The position numbers and the translations under genes are program-made. Below are positions 1-10,115 of a stretch of 64,000 bases of DNA, piece by piece (position 1 is the first letter of the stretch; each line of letters begins with the position of its first letter). Under the pieces are notes generated by a model, which ran no database searches, was not told where the DNA came from, and saw nothing but the letters and a program-made list of their open reading frames with translations. Source of the DNA: Coriaria nepalensis. Taxonomy: Eukaryota > Streptophyta > Magnoliopsida > Cucurbitales > Coriariaceae. The stretch covers positions 3,665,501 through 3,729,500 of the forward strand of contig CP114493.1 in assembly GCA_027186245.1 (NCBI GenBank). The letters are read 5' to 3'.

Positions 1-239
1 GAAGCAAGGTTCTTTCCTCCCGAACAAAATAACAAAAAAGCATAAGCAAAATTGTAATTTGATAGAGGTGTTGATAAAGGAAAATACGGCAAAGCAAAAT
101 TGAGAAAAACGACTATTCAGTATAAATATCAATCGACTACAAAATCACTGACTGAAACAGAAATAAAGTTAAATGTTCACCCTTTCCAACAAATCGAGAT
201 TGTTGATATGATATTTTAGTATATGACCCCCCCCAAACT

Positions 240-3200
240 CTAAATTCTGATGTTGAAATAATCCGAGTCAAAGTGATGTAACCGTACGTAACCATCTTCT
301 CCTCCACTTGAAAAACTACAAACCATATAAAATAAGTAATCAGTTTTCTTTTTTCCATGCTTATAGAACTATTATTAAAGTACACTTTCAAAATGAATTT
401 CAATTCTCCGGAAATGCAAACTTGAGTAACCACGGACATGCTAAACAGCAAATAATGATGGTACATTCAGTAACATGTTCATGGGGATAGGGAGGGGACA
501 GGAAAGCTCCTAAGAGGTTAGATTTAAAAATATCTAAATGAAGTAGCAGAAAGATTCATAATATATCTTAGAAAAACTAATACAAGAACCATCAATACGA
601 TAGAATAGGAACACCAAAATATGGTATTGCATAAAATCTGTAAACCGTGCTCATTTCTATGCGACCACAGACTGGACAACTCTTGTCATAAGTTCATAAT
701 CAGACCCATGACAATATACTAGTTCAATAATCTAAGGTCCTGACCCAGGAAGCTAAGAAATAAAGATTTTATCAAGATTAGGGTCCTATTGTAATATTGA
801 CGATACCTACCATTATAAACCTTTTAGGCCATATTATCAAGACCTATTCTCATGTTCTTTGCTTAAATGCCAGTCTTTAATTTAACTTCTTTTTTTTTTT
901 TTGGGGGGCTAAATTATCATTTTCGTCCCTGAATTTCGTTGTTTGTTCATATTCATCCCTAAACTTTTAAATGGTTCATTTTGTCCCTAAAGTTTTCAAA
1001 ATGTTCCATTTTCATTCCAAGAGTCAAATTTATATATTTAAAGTTTAAGAATAACTAAACTTTTATAACTACTACAGTCAACATATAACATATAAAAAAT
1101 ATCAATTAACATCATTAAAATGGTTGTCGAAGTGGTTGTTATTGAGATTAAGGCTGTAATGACTGAAAAATGATGGGCAGAAAAATAACAAAATTGTGAC
1201 TAATTTACAAAAAAATATTAGTTTCAAGTATATTAACAATCTTTAGATTGTATGAGATGTTTTAATTTTAAAGTATTCATAGCTTTTAGATGTCATTTTT
1301 CAATTCTACATCTATAATATGATCCAAAGGACAAAAATGAACAAATTGAAAACATTAAGGACTAAATTGAACCATTTAAAAGTCCAGGGACGAAAATGAA
1401 CAAACAATTAAAGTTTAGCGATGAAAATGATAGTTTAGCCTCATTCTTTTTTGTCTTTCCATAGATCAATATTCCACAAAATGTTGGAAACCAGAAGCCT
1501 TCTCATATAATTTCTAGCAGGAGAAAACATACCTTTTCCCATCAGGATTGAAAGCCAAAGTATTGATAGGTCCAAAATGCCCTTTAACACCTCCAATTTC
1601 TTCTTGAAGTATCTAAGAGAGCAAATGGGACAACACATACGTCAAACAAAATAACCAGCCAGACAATCCATACGATGCTAAAAAGTTGACAGAAATATAT
1701 ACCTTGTCATAGAATTTGGCTTCAAACTTCCCAGCCCTATGATCAGTCGTTGTAACAGCTGATGCATCCTGCCCACCTCCAAGTACCACCTAGAAACCAC
1801 AAAACCATCATACAAAAATAAATAAATGATGGAAGCAAAATAACAAAATTAGATGCCAGACTATTGTCAATGGCAGGAACTCTAATTAACTTTGAATCAA
1901 TTTCTCCAGCACACAATGCCACTTCAATTCCACTATCTATTAAAGAAGTTTATTAAAGAATGTAGTTGGACTCTCATGTCGATCCGAATGAATCATCCTT
2001 TCCACGGAGGTCAATCTTTGCCTGCTAGGCAAGAGGATAGCAAGTTACAAATTCTGTCTCGGTAGGAAATGTATTTCTATTACTATGAAATTCATAAATG
2101 AAGTAGTTAATGTTGATGAGGCGACACCCGGATTTGAACTGGGGAAAAAGGATTTGCAGTCCCCCGCCTTACCGCTCGGCCATGCCGCCAAAATGATACA
2201 AAATTATCAATTTCTAGCGAAGCCTTTTTCCAACCCACAAACAAAAATGATGAATAATTATTATGCTGGAACTATTGGTGGCTCGAGCAAAATTCATAAA
2301 GTCTTTCCTTATTTGTTTCATCTCCGTACCGGTTTCAACAGATTTCTTCCCAAAATTAGGTCCTCAAGAGAAATTACAGAAAATATAACACGGTCAGCAC
2401 ACACCCACACCCCCATGTTAGTAATAGTCATCAGTAAGATAATGCATACATGATCGAGAAGTGGAGACATTGCAACAGCATTGACAGGGCGTTCTGTCAC
2501 GTATGTCTTTATAAGAGTCAATGTTCTGGCATCCCAGAGCTAAAAAATTTCAAAAAGAGAAAAAAGAGTAAGATGGCAGGACAGATAAGCAAAATCTGAA
2601 GATAAGTATAAACTTCTTTAACATTATTAATTGAGGTAAACAGGGAAAAGACAACCAACAATGTACCTTTGCAGACTTATCCAAGGAACCAGTTATGAAA
2701 TGTGAACCATCAGCCGACTTTGACAGAGAAGTTATTGTCTTTTTGTGGCCAGACTCCTTGTCTGATTCTTTGATCACTTTGCCAGTCTGTAAGATTGAGT
2801 AAATGAATTAAAAAAATGATGTCCAAGGAGATAAAAACAGGTGAACAACAAAATAGAAGAAGATACGGTTCTTTCTTCTTAAATGTGTTGTGACGAACTT
2901 ATGCCACTAGAGTAATGTAGATGAGAATATGCAGTAACTTACCTCAGAATCCCAAATACGAATTATAGAATCTTCTCCAGCACTTATAATGGTCTTGTTC
3001 AGGGGTCCCCAAACAGCTCTATTTATTCTTCCATGAGGACCCTTCATGATGAGGGCTGATTCACCAATCTCTACAGAAACACTTGTAATCAGACCGAAAG
3101 CACTTGATATACATATAAAACATAGCTAGTGGGCATATCTATCCACTAGCTCCCATTGAATATGAATCCATACATTATGAAATGCTCATTGAAAGGAAGG

Positions 3201-3954
3201 AGAGGCTTAAGAATGACACACAATGGCATGTCAAGGTGTAAGAAGATTTTGACATGAATAAAAGAATAAAGGAGACACTTACGGTCACTGGGGTCTCTCG
3301 AAATGCGTTTAACATGAATAGCAGATGTCAATTCCATGAAGGGATCAGTAGTAATCACGGCAAGTCTATCCCCTACAGAGAAGTCCACAGCCCTAGCCGG
3401 GGAGTCAAAATTGAACGTGAAAAGTTGCTGCCCTGTCTGAACATTCCATAGTTTTGCCTTCTGATCAGCACTACCAGTGATCAGCAGCTCTGAATCTCCT
3501 GAAAAACCCACACATATACTTCAGAAACGGAACAAAATCACAGTCACTCGCTGATGCACCGTGTGATAGCTGAGAAAGTAAATCATAACTGAAATCTCCT
3601 AATTAAGTTTAATTTACATTTTTAATACTAACGAATCGAACATAAAAGGAAACTAATAGGTAATCATGACCTTTCCCTGGATTTTCTCGCAAACCAAACG
3701 GAAGCAGGAAATCGAAAATAAAAGAACATATATTTCATAAAAAGAGGGGAAGGGGTGCACTGGAGCTTACTGGAGACATCGCAGCACCAAACGGCACCAT
3801 TGTGGCCACGGTAGGTACCAAGGCGTTCGCCATTGTCGGCGAACCAGACGGTGGGAGTGTGGTCCTTGGCGCAGGAGAAGAGAAGATCGCCGTCTCTGTT
3901 ATACTTGAGGAAGGTAAGGGGCCTCTCGTGCCCTTTCATCAAAATTGGCCTCAT
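240..3954 (-). CDS. TIF3I1: Eukaryotic translation initiation factor 3 subunit I (WD40 protein)
   Basis: Cytosolic eIF3 subunit i, a seven-bladed WD40 propeller that joins the eIF3 scaffold for 43S pre-initiation complex assembly; plant copies are also described as TGF-beta-receptor-interacting protein homologues. Exons on the minus strand: 3954-3771, 3498-3283, 3070-2943, 2786-2667, 2539-2450, 1789-1703, 1612-1533, 315-240. They sum to 981 nt, giving 326 residues, against about 328 in the family. The protein begins [19 protein letters not shown], has WD-type repeats such as [15 protein letters not shown] and [15 protein letters not shown], and ends [12 protein letters not shown]. All introns have GT-AG ends and phases agree. 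The last intron is about 1.2 kb because a MITE sits in it, and the intron after 2450 holds an organelle-type tRNA sequence. Identity is near certain; exact splice points are inferred by hand. Confidence 0.95.
905..1441. mobile_element. Long-TIR MITE in the last intron of eIF3i
   Basis: The left end reads ggctaaattatcattttcgt and the right end is its imperfect reverse complement (atgaaaatgatagtttagcc). The similarity runs inwards over about 60 bp on each side, with phrases such as cgtccctgaa and caaacaa mirrored. No coding capacity is visible between the arms. It lies wholly inside the intron between 1533 and 315 and accounts for most of the unusual length of that intron. No clean target duplication is visible because a T-run borders the left end. 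The ends resemble those of the element at 51411-51990. Confidence 0.65.
1980..2380. other. Probable organelle-derived DNA insert within an eIF3i intron
   Basis: The intron between exons ending 2450 and starting 1789 holds a block that includes an organelle-type tRNA-Cys. Its flanks (for example ctgctaggcaagaggatagc and ctattactatgaaattcata) remind me of plastid intergenic sequence. Base composition is less A/T-rich than the surrounding intron. The boundaries are estimates, and the plastid or mitochondrial origin of the flanks rests on memory, not alignment. Confidence 0.4.
2119..2189 (-). tRNA. trnC-GCA: Organelle-type tRNA-Cys (anticodon GCA), probably a transferred copy
   Basis: The minus strand folds as a 71-nt cloverleaf. 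The acceptor stem GGCGGCA pairs with TGTCGCC (one G-U), the D arm has AGCGGTAA as its loop, the anticodon stem GGGGA/TCCTT closes the loop CTGCAAA with anticodon GCA, and the T loop is TTCAAAT. It does not resemble the nuclear plant tRNA-Cys (which starts GGGTCCATAGCTCAG) but closely matches the plastid trnC-GCA type. The T stem CCCAG/CCGGG has one A-C mismatch, which would fit decay. No CCA is encoded. It lies in a nuclear intron, so it is probably not expressed as a functional tRNA. Confidence 0.75.
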
Positions 3955-4300
3955 CTCGGAACGGAGGAAGAAGACGACAGGGGGCTTTCTAGGGTTTTTG
4001 ATTCTTCGATTTTAGAACGCAGAGAGACAGCGTAATGGAATTAGGAGGTGCAGGGATATGACTGGAGAGGCGATGGGAACTTGACTGACCAAGTTGTGGA
4101 TCGTTACGACTTAAGACTCTCGTTGATCGGGCTTGGAATTTTGGGCCGTTGGGTTATGGCCCAGTTAAATTTAGTTAAATATCATTCTTTTCATTTTTGT
4201 TTTTCACTTTTGCCTTTCTAAAATAAAAAATAAAGTGTTAAAATAAATAAATAACAATAAAAATAGGAAAAGATATTTTAACCCTCCCTTCATCACTTCA
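3955..4300. promoter_or_regulatory. 5' leader and promoter region of eIF3i
   Basis: About 350 bp upstream of the eIF3i start codon. I see no confident TATA box on the minus strand and no other gene. The segment 4130-4180 is less A/T-rich and may hold promoter elements; transposon-derived sequence begins soon after. Confidence 0.3.
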
Positions 4301-7300
4301 TCTTCATCAAACTTCTTCTTACCATTTCTTTAAACCGATTTGTTATTATTCAAACTCTAAATTCTTAAACCGAAATCTTCTCTCTCTCTTTCTTGTTGTC
4401 TCTCTACTCTCGTCGAAATCTTCTCTCTTGTTCTCTCTGTGCTATCGTTCTCTTCTCTCTAGTTCTCTCCTCAGCAGCCATTAATATAGGATAACCAAGC
4501 TTGGTCCAAAAATATAAAAATCACAAGGTATGTTTTGATTTTGGTGAAATTGTTATATGATTTTGAGTTTGAGTTTGATTTGGGTTTCGGTTTGCATTTT
4601 TCAATTTGAGTTTGATTTGAATTTGATCACTATTTCGATCTGAGTGTTAATTCAGATTGAAATTTGACTCATCATTTGTATAAATAAATTGAATATATTT
4701 TTTAATTTATTTGTTTTCAAGGGGATCTATCGCTGAGACTTTGAGTGCTGAAATATGATGAATTTTTTTTTTTTCGATTACTGTTTGTTCGAAATTGCAT
4801 GATGTGTTTGATATGATTAAGAGAAAACTTAATTATTGAGAGATGGAAATGGTTAGTAAATCATGCTTTGGCTATTTTTTTGAAAGTTGATGAGAGATTT
4901 TCATTCTCTGTTTAAATAACCAGTTCTTTGATTGTCCATCAAACTCAATCAAAAAAGAAATACAAGGCAAGGTATATTATAAATGGGCATCATCTCTGTT
5001 ACTCGATGAAAGAGTTTGCTCTTATTACCGGACGAAAATGTCACAAGGCACTTACCTCCGTACTAGTCAAAGTCAAGAAAAATGTTGAATTCTTGAATTA
5101 CTAGTTCGAAAGAAATGATGGTATTATATATGGTCAGCTTATGCAGATTTTCAAAAGTATGGAGAGTATAACTAAAAAACAGCATGACCGAGATCCTGAT
5201 GAAATGACAAAGATTAATGATCTACATGTGAAGTTATGACTTTTTTATTTCTTGGTGGTTGCCCTTTTAAGTATAAAGGAGTCTCATAAAGTACCACATC
5301 AGTATTTATATATGATCTCAGATATTAAGTTTTTCAATAATTATCCTTGAGGTAAAGTAGTTCATGAGAAAACTATTCAAAGCATCAAGAGGGACGATCT
5401 TGTGGAGAAGTCTATAAGAGCTGCAAGTAGAGAAAAAGAGGCTGTTAAGTAAGACTTACTCGATTTTCCGCTTGCCTTCCAGGTAATTAGTACTCATAGT
5501 TTAAATTTATAGTTAGTTTTTATTACTTAATAATTTATAATTATTGTAGGTATGAGCCTTTGAAGCGATTTTAAGCCTTAGAAAGACTTTTGGGGAGTGT
5601 CTGGAGAAAACTCGTATGCCACAAATCTTGAATTGACCATGCGTTCTACTAAACCAATGCTCAAGAACATCATCAAAGTTATGAGTAACCGAGATATTAG
5701 TTTTTATTGTAATTAAATAATTATTCATATTATAATCATTTAATTAATCGACTTATGTAAACTTGTTTTAGTGATGTAGGCTAGATTTTATGGAATCTTA
5801 TACCCATCAAGAAGGAAAGAATGATATGGCCAATATTGACCCATTTGGTGATGAGGTTGAAGATGATGTCATTGATTGTGTGACGGCTTTATTAGATCCG
5901 ACAACTGAAGAGGTAAATTATTTTAAAGAGTCTTCTACATATATTGGTCAAAGTGACAAGGACGTGGTAGAGGAGGAGGAGGAGGAAGAGGAGGAAGAGG
6001 ATATATATATAGAGTTGGCACAAGATTCTTTGAAGGGGAAGGATGAGACACCAACCCTTGATTGATCCCTTCCATCTACACTGACTATCGATCGTGACAT
6101 GTGAGATATGATGCAGAGAATGGAAGAGAAGATTGAGCCATTGGTCAGAAAATAGAGCAAAGATTTAGGGGGTTAGAGTAAAGATTCGGTAAAGTGAAGA
6201 TTGAAGATACATTTGATGGGCTAGAGCGTACATCCAGGTTGATCGTGACATGTGAGAAAATAGGACGTGCAGCCTATCCATCCATTAGTGTAGATGTCTC
6301 GAGTGATCATAGTATATACCCCCACATGCATTCATTGTCGGCCTATGATGAATCATCTCTACACCACTTCTCAGGTGATCCGGAAGAGAGATCAAGTATG
6401 AATATTGGTTTATTTAAGAATTTAGTTAAAAAATAACTTTTAAACTTTCTTAAGTCTTATATCTTTTATTTTTTTGTGAAGGGGTGGCTAGAGATGGTAA
6501 CACCTCCTATGAGACACTAGTTGGTCAACGATTTGTAAGGATAATAAAGCTTAGTACTATTATCAAGTCTTCATTCTTAAATTCAGAACTACTTAAAAAA
6601 TTCAATGTAATACAATTTAATCCATATCATAAACCAGATAAGATCGGAGAGGGGCTACAATGATGTGCGAGATAAGTAAAGACGAGTCGATTGTCAAACT
6701 CGTGATGAGAATTCAAGTCGACAAGAAATTTGTTATAATATTAAGACTCCAAGGGAAGTGGTTGCAAAGTTTAGTAAGTGTTGCCCATTACATTTACATT
6801 TATAGATTATTTAATATGATATGGCAATCATATCACAAATGTTTATTGTTAATCTGGATGTGGCTAGAAACTTACCCTGATTTATTCCATTAGATTAGAA
6901 TAAAGCCTGTAGCAATAATGAATGACCTCTTCAGCGACAAGTAGATGACCCATTGCTTATTGAGTTGCATGGAAATCAGACTTATGTAAGAATTTTATAC
7001 CTTAGATATTTATTACTATGTTCTAACACAATTGACTTTTGAATTGTATTTACATAGCATGAACAACACAATGGCCTACAAACCCTGCTTAGGAGAATAT
7101 ATGCAGTATGTACATGTTACTCAACTTAACAAATATGTATTGAGTGGCCTTATTCATGGACTTCCACACCTAAACTCTATACAATATAGATTTGAGAGTA
7201 CATATCCAATGGGAAACTGAAGTCATTCCTGTATGTTTGGTGTTATGTAAGGTCTTGCCTCAACTCATCTACAAGATTCTCAATTTGAAGAATAAATATC

Positions 7301-7364
7301 ATAATAATCGAAACGAGAGACCTTTTGATTTACAAATGATGGAAATACTACATGATAAGAAAGA

Positions 7365-7482
7365 GGAGATTGTGGTGTTTATACAATCAAGTTTACAGAG
7401 TTTCATATTATAGGAATGTCATTACAAGATGTAAATGATTATAGACATAAGATACATACTGACATGTATAGACACATGTGAG
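7365..7482 (+). pseudogene. Remnant ULP1/C48 cysteine-protease catalytic segment
   Basis: In one open frame the translation runs GDCGVYTIKFTEFHIIGMSL and continues to a stop after YRHM. GDCG is the nucleophile box of ULP1 proteases. The upstream His-Trp box is not recognisable, and frame breaks occur just before and after, so this is a fossil of a transposon protein. Confidence 0.6.
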
Positions 7483-7649
7483 ACATATGATGAAGAAAAT
7501 GTGTGAGACATATAATTCTATTTATTTATTTTTCTATAATATATGGATATCATTATTTCTATCCATTAAATTGTAACTTTAACATTAACATTAAGCAAAA
7601 CTTATATTCATATAAAACCCTTAAACTTTAACATTAAACAAAATCTTAT

Positions 7650-8110
7650 CCTTAGAACCATAAATGGATTTCGATCCAATTTTGTAAGACCAAAATCATG
7701 TCCTGACCTTTAAACTTAGAGATAAAAAATTTTAAGCTCTTGAAAACTAAAGAACATGAATAGATATAATAAAATAAAATAAAATAAAAAAGAAAGCAAT
7801 ATTTTGATATAACTATTTAGATCGAAATCTTGAACCGAAATCAAGATTTTGGATAAATTTAGTCAGACTAAGTCTGGACTGAAATCATAAAATAAAATAA
7901 ATTAAAAAAAGATTTCAGTCCGATAATTTGGACCGAAATCTTAAACCAAAATCATGAATAGATGATGACATTCATAAGAAAAATTAAGAAATTTGATATT
8001 AATATTTAAAAAAAAAATATGATAAAAAATAAATGCAAAATTTTGGTCCTAGATCGAACCAAAATCTAAATGCATGATTTCGGTCCAGTGAAAATTGAAC
8101 CGAAATCTTC
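7650..8110. repeat. Degenerate repeats of a gatttcggtcc / ggaccgaaatc motif
   Basis: The words gatttcggtcc, gatttcagtcc and their complement ggaccgaaatc recur at least six times in both orientations, giving several small hairpins. The block lies at the right edge of the decayed Mutator-like element and may be part of its terminal or subterminal sequence. Confidence 0.4.
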
Positions 8111-9115
8111 ATATTGGTGGAAGTTTTCGGCCTAAATTTCGTGGAAGCTTCCTCTTACTTTCTCACCATCTCTACCGTCGCTAGCGATTGCAATCGTCCT
8201 CGTCAAGTGATTTACCAGGGTAATATTATATTGGGAGTGGGGAAGATAAGGATGAGGAATGAGATTGAAGAAGGTTTGATGTCTTGATGACTGAACAGAG
8301 AAGAAGGGCATAGAACTAATATGTGGTGAAATAGCGCTAAGTGTAGACAAAGACGTTCTTATGGTTCTAAGCATTTTGGTTTTGACTTCATGATTCATGA
8401 TTCAGCAAAAAGTTTGACGTCTTTTAACGGGGTAATAGGCTGTTTTTATGACTAAACGGGATGAAATATAAATTAGACGTGTCATAACGAGATGAGTTTT
8501 AAAGAGGATGTGCTATAAATAGGATGGACTATAAATAGAATAAGTTGACATACCAAAATATTTTGTAGAATAGAACACAAGAAAAATTTTCACAAATGGG
8601 ACGGAATGGTTTAACAAGACTTTGACCCAATGGACATCTCTACCCAAACCCATCTAGAACATAAAATTAGATTTAAATCAATGTTACCTATTGATTCAAT
8701 GGTAGTAAATAGATTTATGAAAGTAAAGGGGTGGGGTGGGGGGTTCAATAGATTTCCATTGGCGGTCCTTTTAGCTTTTAAAATTTATTGATTAAATTGA
8801 GTAAGTATAAGAAACGAATGCGGGAAAATAATAAACATTATAAGTCTAGAGTTGAGTACTTTCATTTTAGATGATTTTTTATTGAGTTGATTTACTTTTA
8901 AGTTATAATTATATTTTTATGAATTTATTCTTTTATAGTTTTCGGAAAATTTTTTTAATTTTTATATAATTTAAATTTGATTTTTTTATTATTTAATTAT
9001 TTTTTATCACATAGATTGATGTTACGTCATTAAAAATATTTTTTATTATTATATTATTTTCACTTTTATTCTCTATTAATTAATTATTTTCTCTTATACT
9101 CATTTAAAAAAATTA
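8111..9115. other. A/T-rich spacer with no recognised gene
   Basis: No open frame resembling a known protein, no tRNA and no clear repeat. A short run of Gs lies near 8731-8742. Confidence 0.5.
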
Positions 9116-9398
9116 TGGGAAAAAAATGATACCCGGTCCATTTTCTCGTGAAAAAATAGATGGAATGATCCAATTTTTCGAGAGAAAAATTAATCGAAAC
9201 GATCTGATTTTTTTGTGATGTATCCAAATAAAATCGAGTATTCGTGAGAAATCATCTAATTGGATTTCTCACGAAGAATCTATTCGATTTGGATATTTCA
9301 CAAAGTAATCAGATCATTTAGATCGTATTTCCTCACAAAAAGCCGGATCATTTCTATCCACCTTTCTACAAGAAATTATATCGGGTTTCATTTTTTCC
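9116..9398. mobile_element. Foldback element with near-complete inverted repeat
   Basis: The left arm (gatacccggtccattttctc, then tggaatgatcc, acgatctgatttttttgtga, gtatccaaat, cgtgagaaatc) is matched in reverse-complement order on the right (gatttctcacg, atttggatatttcac, aatcagatc, ggatcatttctatcc, tcgggtttcat). The arms are roughly 130 bp each with the centre near 9257. There is no coding capacity. This is the structure of a foldback or MITE-type element; no target duplication was identified. Confidence 0.6.
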
Positions 9399-10115
9399 TC
9401 TAATTTTATCATATATTTCGTAAGAAGATTTTGACTATAAAAAAAAATAATAAATTAATAAAAAAAAAAGTAAAAGTAATAAAAATAATAAAATAATAAA
9501 TAATAAATAATTTTTTTTAATAACGCGACATGTTTTATTACCATCCCACGTCAACGCATTTAAAGAAAAATATCAAAAAAATTAAAAAGTATGATTTAAA
9601 ATATAAAAAGTAAAAAAGTGTGTAAAACATTATATAAAAATGAATTAATAAAATCTAGAGTACAGGAACCAAAAAATGAATCAACCGTTTTTTATTTATC
9701 AATCGTGTACTCGTGTACATAATTCATCACGCAATTCCTTTTTTATTTTTAAAATTAAGTACTAGTCACAACAAAATCCAAATCCTTTTAGACGGTATGA
9801 GTGTGGACCAAGTCATCATATCTACGGTTGAGATTAATTAAACTCATTAACATTTTAGTATGCAATTTAGTCATTTGGCAAAAAAATAGGGGTAATCAAG
9901 TCATTTAATTCCATAAAATAAACTAAATGATGTATTAAAAAATTAAGAATTATGATTGATTTTTATCAATCCCAACAACAAATCCAAATCACTCCGGAGC
10001 GAATCCAAAACCCAAAATCCAAGCAGGAGAGCAGCTGCAACAACAATAACCCTTGCAAAACAAAGAAAAGAATCCAACAGTACATCCTCTCCCCGTTGCC
10101 TGCGGACATAGACCT
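9399..10115. other. Spacer and 3' flank of the NPF transporter gene
   Basis: Very A/T-rich with poly-A and poly-T runs. No gene is seen. The right-hand part presumably contains the 3' UTR and polyadenylation signals of the minus-strand transporter. Confidence 0.4.

Larger units (their letters stand above)
4300..8110 (+). mobile_element. Decayed Mutator-like element carrying a ULP1 protease domain
   Basis: About 3.8 kb of broken plus-strand coding sequence. At 4985-5455 the translation (for example MKEFALITGRKCHKALTSVL) resembles the DUF1985 region of plant transposon-encoded ULP1 proteins. An acidic frame at 5790-6065 (poly-Glu near its end) follows. At 7365-7480 comes a GDCGVYTIKF box, the catalytic-cysteine motif of C48/ULP1 SUMO-type proteases, then FHIIGMSLQDVNDYRHK. 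Many stops and frameshifts separate these blocks, so it is dead. No terminal inverted repeats could be fixed, so both ends are estimates. ULP1-carrying Mutator-like elements are known from melon, Arabidopsis and rice. Confidence 0.65.

Noticed and set aside
2085..2453. 122-codon plus-strand frame
   Set aside because: It crosses the tRNA-like sequence and an eIF3i exon in antisense; not a gene.
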